Part shown: piece by piece, positions 47,447 to 57,084 of the stretch
How the letters are laid out: each line of letters starts with the position of its first letter
Position numbering within the stretch: the stretch's first letter is position 1
Assembly: GCA_013215505.1 (NCBI GenBank)
Contig: JABSQZ010000001.1
Span: forward strand, 310,001 to 374,000
Direction of reading: 5' to 3'
DNA: 64,000 nucleotides
From: Oceanospirillaceae bacterium
GTDB taxonomy: Bacteria > Pseudomonadota > Gammaproteobacteria > Pseudomonadales > Balneatricaceae
Position numbers and translations under genes: made by a program
The notes under the pieces: model-generated
The model's input: the letters and a program-made list of their open reading frames with translations, nothing else
Told to the model about the DNA's origin: nothing
Databases searched by the model: none

Positions 47447-48637
47447 TTAGCGCATGAAATTCATTGAACTAGTCATTTTTTCTAAGGTATTTGCAACTAC
47501 TTTAGTCGTGGTTTTCACTGTCATTTCACTAATGCGTTCACCGAATGATTTTTTAATTTCATAGCGTACCTGATAGACATCGGCTGACTGGCAAATTTTC
47601 ATTAAAAAATCATCGGATGTATTTAGCTCATCCACTAAATTTTGTTCCAGAGCACGTCGACCAAACCAAACTTCTCCGGTCGCCACCTTGTCAATATCAA
47701 CATTGGGACGGGCCTGAGCGACAAATTCTTTGAACAGTAGATGGGTATCCTGGATTTCCTCAATGAATTTCTCTTTACCCTTTTCGGTATTTTCGCCAAA
47801 CATGGTCACTGTACGCTTATACTCACCGGCAGTGAAAGTTTCATAATCTACCCCATGCTTTTTCAGTACCCGGTGAAAATTAGGCAGTTGTGCAACCACG
47901 CCAATAGACCCCAGAATAGAAAAAGGTGCGGCAATTAATTTATCTGCTAAACATGCCATCATATAACCACCAGAGGCGGCGACTTCATCGACACAAATAG
48001 TCAATTTTATCTTAGCGGATTTAATGCGCTCCAGCTGCGATGCAGCCAAGCCATAACTGTGCACCATTCCTCCAGCGCTATCTAATCGCAGCACCACTTC
48101 ATCGCTCGGGCTGGCAAAGGCCAACACCGCGGAAATTTCTTCGCGCAACAAATCCACTTCAGAAGCTCTGATATCACCATTAAAATCTAAGACGAAGACC
48201 CGCTTTCGCTCTTCATGCTCATCAGTTGGCTGCTCGCTGTCCTGTTGATCATTGACTGCGTCGCTGTTTACAGCTTCAGTGCTGGTGTCATCACCTGATG
48301 TCGCTGGATTCTTTTCCGCTTGCTTCAATGCCAGCTTAGCTTGCTTAGCGTCAGCCTTAGCCTGCTTCTTTTTCTCTTTAGCTTCTTTCTTTTCTTTTTT
48401 ATGCAGCGCTTTAATTTGCTGTTTATACACTTCAGGGTCTATGACTACAGACTCGATGGCATCTTTCATTTCTTCAAAGTTATCGTTGATCGAAGTCAAG
48501 GTGATTTCACCATGAGCATGATCCCTTTTTCCCCTGCCACCTATCGCCAACAAACCGATTAAGATCAGCATAATTGTCACTATAACCGTTATAGCTTTGG
48601 CCAAAAACATGCCGTATTCGTACAAAAAATCAACCAA
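47447..48637 (-). CDS. sohB: Signal-peptide-peptidase-like protease SohB
   Basis: Inner-membrane S49 protease of 396 residues facing the periplasm. One N-terminal helix (about 11-33), then a long Lys/Ala/Gln-rich charged linker (about 78-145) that makes it longer than E. coli SohB. The catalytic domain has the nucleophile Ser in VAASGGYMMACLA and Lys in FTAGEYKR. TTG at 48637 is the start: GGAG lies 7 bp upstream and the N-terminus aligns with SohB. It is divergent from the SCP2 gene. Confidence 0.93.
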   Translation of the reverse strand: MVDFLYEYGMFLAKAITVIVTIMLILIGLLAIGGRGKRDHAHGEITLTSINDNFEEMKDAIESVVIDPEVYKQQIKALHKKEKKEAKEKKKQAKADAKQAKLALKQAEKNPATSGDDTSTEAVNSDAVNDQQDSEQPTDEHEERKRVFVLDFNGDIRASEVDLLREEISAVLAFASPSDEVVLRLDSAGGMVHSYGLAASQLERIKSAKIKLTICVDEVAASGGYMMACLADKLIAAPFSILGSIGVVAQLPNFHRVLKKHGVDYETFTAGEYKRTVTMFGENTEKGKEKFIEEIQDTHLLFKEFVAQARPNVDIDKVATGEVWFGRRALEQNLVDELNTSDDFLMKICQSADVYQVRYEIKKSFGERISEMTVKTTTKVVANTLEKMTSSMNFMR

Positions 48638-48736
48638 TGTAAATCTCCAAAAATTCGTTACTCGCGCGGAGCATTAATGTACCATAAAAGCCCAAGCAAG
48701 CCATTTTTTCTAAAGCATTTTTACGGGTAAAAGAGT

Positions 48737-49102
48737 ATGCAAGAAAGTTTTCAAGCTAAAGTTTCCACAGAACAGATCATTGCCAAACTACCCTCGCGCT
48801 TTCAAAGCCAAAATGCCGAAAACATGACCGCTGTCTTTCAATTCAGACTCACTGACAAATTTTCTTTTTATATCAGTATTGCCGATGCTAAATGTAGCAT
48901 CGAAATGGCAGAACACGATGACCCCAATATTATTCTGACGATGAATGAACAGACTTTTTATGCCTTAATGACCGGAGAAATCGACGGCATGTCGGCCTTT
49001 TTAAAAGGCGATTTAACGGCCCATGGCAATGTCATATTGGCCACATCACTGGGTAAACTTTTTAAAAAGAAAGCCGGGGATGAGCAAAAGATTCAAAGCT
49101 GA
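48737..49102 (+). CDS. SCP2 sterol-carrier-like protein
   Basis: A 121-residue single-domain SCP2 protein. The pattern FQFRLTDKFSFYISIADAKCSIE, followed by DPNIILTMNEQTFYALMTGEIDGMSAFLKGDL, is typical. Members bind lipids or acyl chains in a hydrophobic pocket, and bacterial ones are often linked to lipid or ubiquinone metabolism. No partner gene is adjacent; it is divergent from sohB. Confidence 0.9.
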   Translation: MQESFQAKVSTEQIIAKLPSRFQSQNAENMTAVFQFRLTDKFSFYISIADAKCSIEMAEHDDPNIILTMNEQTFYALMTGEIDGMSAFLKGDLTAHGNVILATSLGKLFKKKAGDEQKIQS

Positions 49103-49514
49103 GTAATTATTTTCACTAAGCCCTTGCTATTAAAACTGATAATTTGACTTCCGGACTTAATTTACTGAGCCAATACCTCTATAATACGACAAAATTTAGC
49201 AAGTTTAATGACTGCTAATTTCGCTGCACGGAGGGATTGAAAGATTTTTCCTGCTAGCCAGTGACTGTTAGCAACTAAAAACCGGGTATTTTCAAGGAAG
49301 AAGAAAATCTCACTCCAGCCGAGAATACTGGCGCAACAGCTATCGGACAACTATGCTTAGCGGTAACTAGATTATTGATACTTAAGCTTAAGTTTGATGC
49401 GCCAGTACTAAAAGCTGAATATTGCTAGCACAACCGAGCCAGTGCCTTGGATAAAGGCCGTGAAAGCTTTACTGATAACAAAAAATTTACTTACTTTTTA
49501 AGGACATATTTTAT
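49103..49514. other. nhaB upstream region
   Basis: 412 bp without a gene. It holds a likely promoter (perfect -10 TATAAT at 49180-49185, with a weak TTAATT -35 17 bp upstream) and a large inverted repeat forming a candidate structured leader (49326-49407). If that promoter is used, the nhaB leader is about 320 nt. Confidence 0.5.
49326..49407 (+). ncRNA. Candidate structured 5' leader of nhaB
   Basis: TACTGGCGCA (49326-49335) pairs perfectly with TGCGCCAGTA (49398-49407), closing a 62-nt interior. Inside lies the 14-bp palindrome ACTTAAGCTTAAGT at 49380-49393, and GCCTT...AAGGC hairpins follow near 49443-49460. A 10-bp GC-containing closing stem in an otherwise AT-rich leader of a cation antiporter gene suggests a cis-regulatory RNA. 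No known riboswitch class was recognised. Confidence 0.4.
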
Positions 49515-51017
49515 ATGACCATGACTATGACGCAGGCGATGTTTAAGAACTTCTTAGGCAACTCTCCTGTTTGGTACAAACAGACGATAATCGCTTTTCT
49601 GGTTATCAACCCAATTTTACTTTTTGCCACTAACCCTGTTCTCGCTGGATGGGTGTTGATATTTGAATTTATCTTCACTCTGGCAATGGCACTAAAATGT
49701 TATCCGCTACAACCGGGTGGTTTACTGGCAATTCAGGCGATAGTCATTGGTCTGGCAGGGCCTGAAACCGTTTACCATGAAATCAGCAATAACCTTGAAG
49801 TTATTCTACTGTTGATGTTTATGGTGGCCGGTATCTACTTCATGCAGAGCATGTTGTTATTCATCTTTACCAAATTACTACTGAACGTTAAGTCAAAAAT
49901 TCTGCTCTCTCTGCTGTTCTCTATAGTCGCGGCGTTTTTGTCGGCGTTCTTAGATGCATTGACAGTCACCGCCGTATTAATCAGTGTCGGAGTCGGCTTT
50001 TACTCTGTTTATCACAAAGTGGCCTCGGGAAAACACCATGATACTGAACACGACCACACTGACGATGCCGAACTGGACAGCCACCGCAAAGAAGATCTGC
50101 TAAAGTTCAGAGCTTTCCTGCGCAGCTTGTTAATGCACGGTGCAGTAGGTACTGCACTGGGTGGAGTCTGTACTGTAGTAGGTGAGCCGCAAAACTTACT
50201 GATCGCCAATAAAGCGGGCTGGGATTTTCTGGAATTTTTCATGGTGATGGCTCCAGTCTCCATGCCGGTATTAGCGGCCGGCTTGCTAACTTGTGTATTC
50301 GTAGAGAAATTCAAAATTTGTGACTACGGCACTTTGTTACCCGATTCCGTTCGCGAAATTCTGACCTCCTTTGATCTGGAACAAGAAGCGAAACGCACCC
50401 AGCGCGACAGAGTCACTATGTACGTGCAAATTGCCGTCGCTATCTTCCTGATCTTAGGACTTGCCTTCCACTTAGCTGCTGTAGGCTTGATCGGCCTGAC
50501 TGTGATCGTCTTACTGACAGCGTTTAACGGCATCACAGAAGAACATCAAATAGGTAAAGCTTTTGAAGAGGCACTGCCTTTCACTGCTCTGCTAGTGGTA
50601 TTTTTTGCCATAGTCTCAGTCATCCATGAGCAGCACTTGTTTACCCCTATTATTCAAGCAGTGCTGGATATGCCAAGAGATGTACAGCCTGGCATGTTCT
50701 TCATCGCCAACGGTGTGTTATCCGCAATCAGTGATAATGTGTTTGTCGCCACTGTTTATATCAACGAGGTAGCGGCTGCTCTGGCGAGTGGTAGAATTGA
50801 TCGCGAACAGTTCAACGTGCTGGCGATCGCTATCAACACGGGTACTAACCTACCTAGTGTAGCCACACCAAACGGCCAGGCCGCGTTCCTGTTTCTACTG
50901 ACCTCGGCACTGGCGCCACTGATCAGATTATCTTATGGCAAGATGGTCTTCATGGCTCTGCCTTACACTATAGTGATGAGCTTAGTAGGTTATTACGCAG
51001 TCTCTAATTTCTTATAA
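49515..51017 (+). CDS. nhaB: Na+/H+ antiporter NhaB
   Basis: Inner-membrane antiporter of 500 residues, extruding Na+ in exchange for H+. About twelve transmembrane segments; conserved [12 protein letters not shown] near the N-terminus, [45 protein letters not shown] and [18 protein letters not shown]. It starts with repeated ATGs (49515, 49521, 49527); AAGGA upstream fits the first. A strong terminator follows the stop. With nqr it makes up the Na+ cycle. Confidence 0.96.
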   Translation: MTMTMTQAMFKNFLGNSPVWYKQTIIAFLVINPILLFATNPVLAGWVLIFEFIFTLAMALKCYPLQPGGLLAIQAIVIGLAGPETVYHEISNNLEVILLLMFMVAGIYFMQSMLLFIFTKLLLNVKSKILLSLLFSIVAAFLSAFLDALTVTAVLISVGVGFYSVYHKVASGKHHDTEHDHTDDAELDSHRKEDLLKFRAFLRSLLMHGAVGTALGGVCTVVGEPQNLLIANKAGWDFLEFFMVMAPVSMPVLAAGLLTCVFVEKFKICDYGTLLPDSVREILTSFDLEQEAKRTQRDRVTMYVQIAVAIFLILGLAFHLAAVGLIGLTVIVLLTAFNGITEEHQIGKAFEEALPFTALLVVFFAIVSVIHEQHLFTPIIQAVLDMPRDVQPGMFFIANGVLSAISDNVFVATVYINEVAAALASGRIDREQFNVLAIAINTGTNLPSVATPNGQAAFLFLLTSALAPLIRLSYGKMVFMALPYTIVMSLVGYYAVSNFL

Positions 51018-51030
51018 GATACAACTAAAG

Positions 51031-51055
51031 ATAAAAGGGCTACGGCCCTTTTTTT
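51031..51055 (+). terminator. Rho-independent terminator of nhaB
   Basis: AAAAGGGC, TACG loop, GCCCTTTTTTTTT. The loop is a UNCG-type tetraloop closed by C-G, giving extra stability, and a run of nine T follows. It begins 14 bp after the stop. Confidence 0.95.
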
Positions 51056-52146
51056 TTGCTTAGATTTTGCCATAGCGTCGCTGCAACCAAAGCCGAAAAA
51101 GAGCGCTCTGGGTGAATAACCAGCTTAAGGATATACCCTGCAATTTCCCCGTTACTGTAATTGACAATAGTCAGCCTCCACTAGCCACTTTTCTACCTTG
51201 CCTATACAGCTAACTCACCTGGCACTATTGCCGTGATCCACTTTGCGGGGGAGGGAAGGCTTAGATTCAACCTTAGAGCTTGTTATGGGGGTTGCAAAGA
51301 ATTCATTCCATGCAAGCATCTCCAACTATCTGCGCCTGCCAATTATGCAGTTGCCTGATAGTCGAAATTTCCAGAGACTAAAGTGTTAACTTGCAACAAA
51401 CTAACCAGCAGAGCGTAAAATTTCCTTTTACAGCCAGTGGACATGCCAAGTTAATCCTCTAATTTAAAATATTATTGCGATTATTTATTTTTTATACTGA
51501 CTGTTTCTGCTTACAGTTTTGTCGGCGAATACACCATTACATCACCCTGAACACTGGTTAAAACCTTGTGCATCCCGCCCCGTAGTTGGGCTAGGTAAAT
51601 GTGCCCACATCTACTGTGGATAACTCTGTTAATAGTGTCACTTGATTGTCTTCTAAGCCCGCAAATACAGCGCACAGAACGAATTGATCATTTTTTAACC
51701 ATATATTTCGTGCTATATAAAACAACTACTTACGGCTGTTTTTTACTGCTTTTGTTCATTCAGCTCGAATGTCACGTATTTTCTAGGGTCTGGGATGTCA
51801 ATAGCTTTTTAATAAAAAAGTAAGAGTTTTTATTATTTTTTTCTGAAGGGTGAACTAAAAAATACTTCTTGATTTTATTCGATATTTGTTGGCTAATTTT
51901 CCTTTCGGTCAACTCTACTTATGTTACTTATTGAAGGGCAGCAGAAGAACTCAGACTACAGTGAAGATTCATTCTGTAAATAGATGAATACAGCTGCCAA
52001 TGCACCGATTTATTTCCTGCTACTTTAAGCCAATAGTTAAAATTTTAGATAATTTCCTATAAAATACCGCCACTCGCTGAAGACTCTACCACTGCCAGTG
52101 GCTGCCAAGCTTCACCTTTACCCAACAAGGCGGACCTCTCGACCTC
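51056..52146. other. 1.1-kb non-coding region between nhaB and yigZ
   Basis: The longest gene-free stretch in the window. Short frames (for example 51599-51823 plus) look random. One perfect DnaA-type 9-mer TGTGGATAA is at 51615-51623, and GGGC...GCCC and CCACA...TGTGG repeats lie close by (about 51590-51620). No rRNA, tRNA, tmRNA, RNase P or 6S hallmark was recognised. It may hold decayed sequence or an unrecognised RNA. Confidence 0.5.
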
Positions 52147-52758
52147 ATGAGCTACTACCGACCCAGCAAAGCCGTTGAAGTTACCCAAGTTATCAAAAAA
52201 AGTCAGTTTATTGGTAACAGCGCTATAGTCACTAATTCGGCTGAGGCAATAGCGTTCGTGCAGCAAATCAAAAGGATACACAGCGGCGCCAACCACAGCT
52301 GTCACTGTTTTATCGCGGGTTTACCCGAACAGTCCTCGTATTGGGGCTACAGCGACGACGGAGAGCCTAAAGGCACTGCCGGCATGCCTATGTTCCAAGT
52401 TTTAAAACACAGCGGTCTGGGGAACGTATGTATAGTAGTGACCCGCTACTTTGGCGGAATCAAGTTGGGCACTGGAGGAATAGCCCGTGCCTATAGCTCT
52501 ACTGTGACTTTAACCTTAGAGCACAGCACTACAGAACTAGTGCAACTGCGAACTACACTGTGCCTGACTGTACCTTTTAATCTCACCGGAGTGATAGAAC
52601 ATATCATCAGGCAATCGACAGGCACGGAAGTCCTTGAACGGACCTGGCTGGATAATGGCCAACAATTACAGCTATCCATCGAAGAGCCCTCTCTCAAAGA
52701 ATTTCATGCAGCCATCTCCCCCTACCACAGAGAACTAATTTTACTGGATAACACTTAA
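52147..52758 (+). CDS. yigZ: YigZ/IMPACT family protein
   Basis: A 203-residue member of the IMPACT/YigZ (UPF0029) family. N-terminal domain with KKSQFIGNSA, HSGANHSCHCFIAG, SYWGYSDDGEPKGTAGMPMFQVL and the signature TRYFGGIKLGTGGIARAYS, then a shorter C-terminal ferredoxin-like domain. Eukaryotic relatives bind GCN1; the bacterial role is unsettled. It is upstream of the degenerate GGDEF gene, with a 411-bp gap. Confidence 0.94.
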   Translation: MSYYRPSKAVEVTQVIKKSQFIGNSAIVTNSAEAIAFVQQIKRIHSGANHSCHCFIAGLPEQSSYWGYSDDGEPKGTAGMPMFQVLKHSGLGNVCIVVTRYFGGIKLGTGGIARAYSSTVTLTLEHSTTELVQLRTTLCLTVPFNLTGVIEHIIRQSTGTEVLERTWLDNGQQLQLSIEEPSLKEFHAAISPYHRELILLDNT

Positions 52759-53169
52759 GGGATATGTGGATGACAACTTACAGCTAAAGATTGTTGCATC
52801 TACTAGTGCCTACTGTTTGTTTGAGTATGCAAACACAAGTTAGATATTGGATATTTTTCCATCTGACAGCCAGCAAAAGCGTTACTTTTAACCAACGATC
52901 GTATAATAATTGCACTGAAACAGAGATTAATCAGTGAAAAAGCCAATTTTTTGCCTTTTTTGTAAAATAACTAAGACTTTTTCTTAACTTTCCTGCTTTA
53001 ATGTCGTTATGCTCTATTGAGTGAGTTTTGACAATTATCTGCCTGAACGATTGCATAGCTGTCAATGCACTGAAAATAGCACTGATAGCTAAGGCTACCG
53101 ACTATTTGAGATTAGCAGGCTGCAAAACAGTTTAGCCAGAATAAGCACTAAAAATAAAAAAGGGTTCCA
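52759..53169. other. Upstream region of the degenerate GGDEF gene
   Basis: 411 bp with no gene. A TTGACA at about 53027-53032 is a possible -35, but no matching -10 was fixed. AAGGG precedes the next ATG. Confidence 0.35.
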
Positions 53170-54183
53170 ATGAAATTTGCGGAGAAACCAACACAATCTG
53201 CCGAATATTTGCGCCAGGCAATTCCGTTGATGGTGAAATATAAAATCCCGCCAAATCCATTAAACTATGCGTTGTGGTATACCTACGTATCTAAGCGTGC
53301 ACCTAAACTAAACCTGGAGCTTGAAAAGGCTCTGGACGTATATGGCACTTGCCCGACCTTGCTCTCAGAGGAGATGTTCCGGGAACATCTGATCAAAGAT
53401 GAAATTAATGACGCCGACGGATTCCAAACTAAAGCAATAAGCTTAGTTAACGACTTACATAAAAAAGCCGGCATCGCCAGTCAATGTGCTGCTGAATTTC
53501 AAGATGTACTCACCAGCAGCCTGACTGAATTACGCAACGAACACAGCAAGGTATCTCGAGAGAAAATCATCAAGAGCCTCTCGGACAACACCGACAGTAT
53601 CAGTAAATCTAATTTAGCCTTCCAAGAGCAGATAAGCGCCGCGCAAAAAGAAATCAATATTCTCAAGCACGAGCTTAAAAACTCGCGCAACGATCCCAGA
53701 GTAGACCCGGTCACTAAACTGTTTAACCGTGGGGTATTTGATAGAGAAGTAGACCAGTTAGTACAGCTTTCCGCGGGTACTGTGGCGAGCATTGCCATCT
53801 TTGAACTGGACAACTTTCAGGATTTTAACGAAGAATATGGCCAGCAAATGGGCGATAAAATTATTTTATTTGTCGCCAATCTGTTATCCAATCAATGCAA
53901 GGCCCCCTCTCTGGCTATCCGATTCGCCGGAACCCGCTTCGCCATGATTTTACTGGGATCTGACATAGTCCAGGCGACTGAGATATCCGAGTCGCTGCGC
54001 AAGAAAATTGAATCCATCCGCTTGCGACAAAAAAACTCCAACTCGATAAAAAACGTATTATCAGTTTCCTTTGGCCTAAGTCAAATGCTTGATGGAGATA
54101 GCAGTGATCAATTTACCAGCCGCACTCTGAAAGCCTTAAAAACTGCCAAGACGACTGGAAAAAATAAAATAGTGATCGCTTAA
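53170..54183 (+). CDS. Degenerate GGDEF-domain protein (AGTRF)
   Basis: A 337-residue cytoplasmic protein. The N-terminal region (about 1-100, opening SAEYLRQAIPLMVKYKIPPNPLNYALWYTYV) and a coiled coil (about 105-170) match a known class of diguanylate cyclases. The GGDEF domain begins DPVTKLFNRGVF. The active-site motif reads AGTRF (residues 253-257) instead of GGDEF, losing the catalytic Glu and second-metal acidic residue. The first metal Asp region reads FELDNF, with Glu for the usual first Asp, and no RxxD inhibitory site precedes it. It is probably catalytically dead and may act as a receptor or scaffold. Confidence 0.88.
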   Translation: MKFAEKPTQSAEYLRQAIPLMVKYKIPPNPLNYALWYTYVSKRAPKLNLELEKALDVYGTCPTLLSEEMFREHLIKDEINDADGFQTKAISLVNDLHKKAGIASQCAAEFQDVLTSSLTELRNEHSKVSREKIIKSLSDNTDSISKSNLAFQEQISAAQKEINILKHELKNSRNDPRVDPVTKLFNRGVFDREVDQLVQLSAGTVASIAIFELDNFQDFNEEYGQQMGDKIILFVANLLSNQCKAPSLAIRFAGTRFAMILLGSDIVQATEISESLRKKIESIRLRQKNSNSIKNVLSVSFGLSQMLDGDSSDQFTSRTLKALKTAKTTGKNKIVIA

Positions 54184-54222
54184 GTATCTGAGTACTTCAA
54201 TATTTTGTCTTCGCTAGGCAAT

Positions 54223-54253
54223 AAAAAAGGGCTGATAATTCAGCCCTTTTTTT
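54223..54253. terminator. Bidirectional rho-independent terminator
   Basis: AAAAAAGGGCTGA, TAAT loop, TCAGCCCTTTTTT gives a perfect 13-bp stem between the convergent GGDEF-like gene and gor, with A- and T-runs on both sides. Confidence 0.95.
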
Positions 54254-54312
54254 ATACATCAGTCTTTAGTACATCAACAGTGATTTCAATAATGTCTTAA
54301 CCGAGATCAGTT

Positions 54313-55671
54313 TTAAGATCTGGTTGCAGATCTCATAGTGACAAACTCTTCCGCCGCGGTCGGGTGAATACCAATAGTGGAATCAAACACCGCCTTGGTA
54401 GCGCCGGCTTTTAGTGCGATAGCGATCCCCTGGATTATTTCACCTGAATCGGGCCCCACCATATGTACCCCGAGAACTTTATCTGTGGCTTTGTCGACGA
54501 TCAGTTTCATCAAAGTGCGCTCATCACTACCCGACAAAGTATGTTTCATGGCTCTGAAGTCACTGACATAGACATCGATATCACTATACTGCTCGCGTGC
54601 CTGCTCTTCGGACAAGCCGACCGTGCCAATGTTTGGCTGGCAAAAAACTGCAGTGGCAATCAAGTCGTAATCAACATCGGCACTGCCTTCATTGTACAAG
54701 TGATTGACCAGTGCCATTCCCTCAGCCAGCGCCACTGGAGTCAGCTGCACTCTGTCGATCACATCACCTAAGGCATAAACGGATGGCACTGAGCTCTGGA
54801 AATTTTCATTGACGATGATAGCGCCATTTTTTGCCTGCTCTACACCCAGCTGTTCTAGGCCAATGCCTGCAACTTTAGGTACCCGGCCGGTTGCGTACAT
54901 CACACAATCCGTTTCAATGGTTTTTCCATCTTTGGTGGTCACTAACAGCGATCCGTCAGCCTGCTTTTCGATGGATTCGATATCGCAGTTAAAGTTGAGA
55001 TTAACTGCTTTTTTGGCCACTTCTTGAGCGACAAATTTACGCACTTCATTATCGAAGCCGCGCAGGAATAACTCACCGCGATACAGCAATTCGGTTTTAG
55101 CCCCCAGGCCAGCGAAAATACCGGCAAATTCCACCGCAATATAACCACCACCTACTACCATGGCACGCTTGGGGAAAGTCTCTAAAAAGAATACTTCGTT
55201 AGAACTGATAACATGTTGACTGCCCGGGAACTCGGGAACAAAAGGCCAGCCCCCAGTGGCCACTAAAATACGTTCGGCGCTGTATTGCACTCCGGCCACT
55301 TCGACCGTATGTGCATCGATCATCACTCCGCGCCCTTCAATCAAAGTACAGCCGGAATTGACCAACATGTTATGGTAAATACCATTGAGACGTTCGATCT
55401 CTTTAGTTTTGTTATCTCTTAAGGTTGGCCAGTCAAACTTACTCTCGCCGACACTCCAACCAAAACCTTTCGCTTCCTTAAAATCATCGGCATAGTGCGA
55501 TGAATAGACAAACAGTTTTTTCGGCACACAACCTACATTGACACAAGTACCACCTAAGTACAGATCTTCGGTGATGGCTACTTTAACCCCTTTAGCAGCG
55601 GCCATACGCGCGGTGCGTACTCCACCAGAGCCTGCGCCAATTACAAACAAATCAAAATCAAATTCTGCCAC
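54313..55671 (-). CDS. gor: Glutathione-disulfide reductase
   Basis: NADPH-dependent flavoprotein of 452 residues that reduces GSSG. FAD motif [12 protein letters not shown], redox-active disulphide [18 protein letters not shown] motif [15 protein letters not shown] and the C-terminal [11 protein letters not shown] with the active-site His. GTG at 55671 is the likely start: GGAG lies 7 bp upstream, and the resulting N-terminus aligns with E. coli Gor (450 residues). The TTG at 55689 is less likely. Confidence 0.95.
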   Translation of the reverse strand: MAEFDFDLFVIGAGSGGVRTARMAAAKGVKVAITEDLYLGGTCVNVGCVPKKLFVYSSHYADDFKEAKGFGWSVGESKFDWPTLRDNKTKEIERLNGIYHNMLVNSGCTLIEGRGVMIDAHTVEVAGVQYSAERILVATGGWPFVPEFPGSQHVISSNEVFFLETFPKRAMVVGGGYIAVEFAGIFAGLGAKTELLYRGELFLRGFDNEVRKFVAQEVAKKAVNLNFNCDIESIEKQADGSLLVTTKDGKTIETDCVMYATGRVPKVAGIGLEQLGVEQAKNGAIIVNENFQSSVPSVYALGDVIDRVQLTPVALAEGMALVNHLYNEGSADVDYDLIATAVFCQPNIGTVGLSEEQAREQYSDIDVYVSDFRAMKHTLSGSDERTLMKLIVDKATDKVLGVHMVGPDSGEIIQGIAIALKAGATKAVFDSTIGIHPTAAEEFVTMRSATRS

Positions 55672-56148
55672 AACTATTCTCCGGGACAACTACAAAATAT
55701 AATAAAAATAACAGCCAAGAAACAGTAAACTGTCACTGACGATTAGTGCTCTGATACAGATCACCCTAAGGCTGGATAAGTTCCCCAGCCGGTAGATAAA
55801 TATTCCTCTGCTCTGCTCATCAGTACTTTCAAAGCGGACAACTATTGCATAGCCATTGAGCTTTAGCTGCTAGCTTGCAAAAGTTATTGCGATACTGAGA
55901 CGAAAATCCGAGTTCCACAAGGGGACTGCTTAAAGATTGCTAGGATACCTGAAAAGCTGCGGCTACTGGTAGTTATAGCCCTGAAAAACTACTTTTTATC
56001 CAGCAACTCAAAAATCCTCTGTAACAGACTTTGCAACGGCCGCTTTGCAGCGCTTGTAATCACGTATTTTTTGCCAAAGTAACTGCACATTGTGCATTAA
56101 TTTGCTGCTAGAATAGCCGCAAACTTCAACCTACTGGTAGATATCGTT
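55672..56148. other. Divergent region between gor and xthA
   Basis: 477 bp with no gene. It includes a GGCTGG...CCAGCC hairpin near 55771-55791, a 13-bp palindrome at 56084-56096 and a -10-like TAGAAT near 56110-56115 for xthA. No OxyR or SoxS site was recognised with confidence. Confidence 0.4.
56084..56096. promoter_or_regulatory. Perfect palindrome upstream of xthA
   Basis: TGCACA-T-TGTGCA at 56084-56096 is a perfect 13-bp inverted repeat. It sits about 14 bp before a TAGAAT -10 candidate and 53 bp before the xthA ATG, a normal operator position. The cognate regulator is unknown. Confidence 0.4.
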
Positions 56149-56964
56149 ATGAAAATTGTCTCTTTTAATGTCAACGGGTTACGTGCTCGCCCCCATCAAA
56201 TCGCCGAGCTGATTAAAACCCACAGCCCGGATGTAATAGGTATCCAAGAGATCAAGGTCCACGATGACGAGTTTCCGGTAGCAATGATCACTGATCTGGG
56301 TTATCACGTCGATTATCACGGACAAAAGGGTCACTACGGAGTCTGCATGATCTCCAAGAAACCGGCTTTGAATATTCAAAAAGGTTTTGCAACAGATGCA
56401 GAAGATGCACAGCGACGGATGATCATCGGCCAGTACCAAAGCGATAAGGGCAACATTGTCACTGTATTAAACGGCTATTTCCCCCAGGGAGAGAACATTG
56501 CCCACGAGACAAAATTCCCCGCTAAAGAGAAATTTTATCAAGACTTACAGAAACATTTGACTGAGCACTGCGACCCTAAAGACCATGTCATTGTGCTAGG
56601 AGACTTAAATATATCGGCACAGGAGATGGATATTGGCATTGGCGAACCCAACCGCAAACGCTGGTTAAAGAGCGGCAAAGCCAGCTTTCAACCGATTGAG
56701 CGAGAATGGCTGGCAACGTTGATGGGCTGGGGCTTGCAAGATACTTACCGCCAGCATCACCCCGAGAGGGACAATAGGTACAGTTGGTTTGATTATCGCA
56801 GTAAAGGTTTTGCCGACGAGCCAAAGCGTGGCCTGCGTATCGATGCAGTCCTGGCTACCCCTAGTCTATATGCAACTTGTAGCAGTGCTGAGATCGACTA
56901 CGATATCCGCGCCATGGAAAAACCTTCCGATCACGCACCAATTTGGGCAGAATTCGATATTTAA
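56149..56964 (+). CDS. xthA: Exodeoxyribonuclease III
   Basis: AP endonuclease and 3'-5' exonuclease of the EEP superfamily in base-excision repair, 271 residues. Motifs: FNVNGLRARPHQ, GIQEIKVHDDEFP with the metal Glu, LGDLNIS (catalytic Asp/Asn), YSWFDYRSKGF and SDHAPIWAEF with the C-terminal Asp-His pair. Length fits XthA. A terminator-like hairpin lies between it and convergent trpA. Confidence 0.96.
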   Translation: MKIVSFNVNGLRARPHQIAELIKTHSPDVIGIQEIKVHDDEFPVAMITDLGYHVDYHGQKGHYGVCMISKKPALNIQKGFATDAEDAQRRMIIGQYQSDKGNIVTVLNGYFPQGENIAHETKFPAKEKFYQDLQKHLTEHCDPKDHVIVLGDLNISAQEMDIGIGEPNRKRWLKSGKASFQPIEREWLATLMGWGLQDTYRQHHPERDNRYSWFDYRSKGFADEPKRGLRIDAVLATPSLYATCSSAEIDYDIRAMEKPSDHAPIWAEFDI

Positions 56965-57036
56965 TGATGAGCGGCCAAGCAAGTTTTTGATCCGACTTCA
57001 GTGGCTTAAAAACTTGCTGATATAAGCCGCTATTAA

Positions 57037-57070
57037 CATGAAAACTGCCCGCCTCAGGGCAATTTTCATG
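57037..57070. terminator. Bidirectional hairpin between xthA and trpA
   Basis: CATGAAAACTGCCC (57037-57050) pairs with GGGCAATTTTCATG (57057-57070) over a 6-nt loop, with one G-T wobble. AAAA and TTTT lie within the arms. It sits between convergent stops at 56964 and 57085. Confidence 0.75.
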
Positions 57071-57084
57071 CAGCATTATCGCTA

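Noticed and set aside
49162-49350. 62-codon minus-strand frame upstream of nhaB
   Set aside because: Overlaps the promoter and structured leader; no RBS.
51615-51623. Perfect DnaA-type box as an origin
   Set aside because: Only one box, no cluster, and no dnaA, dnaN, rpmH or gidA neighbours.
51599-51823. Open frame of 74 codons in the long gap
   Set aside because: No RBS or family resemblance, and its hydrophobic stretches come from AT-rich sequence.
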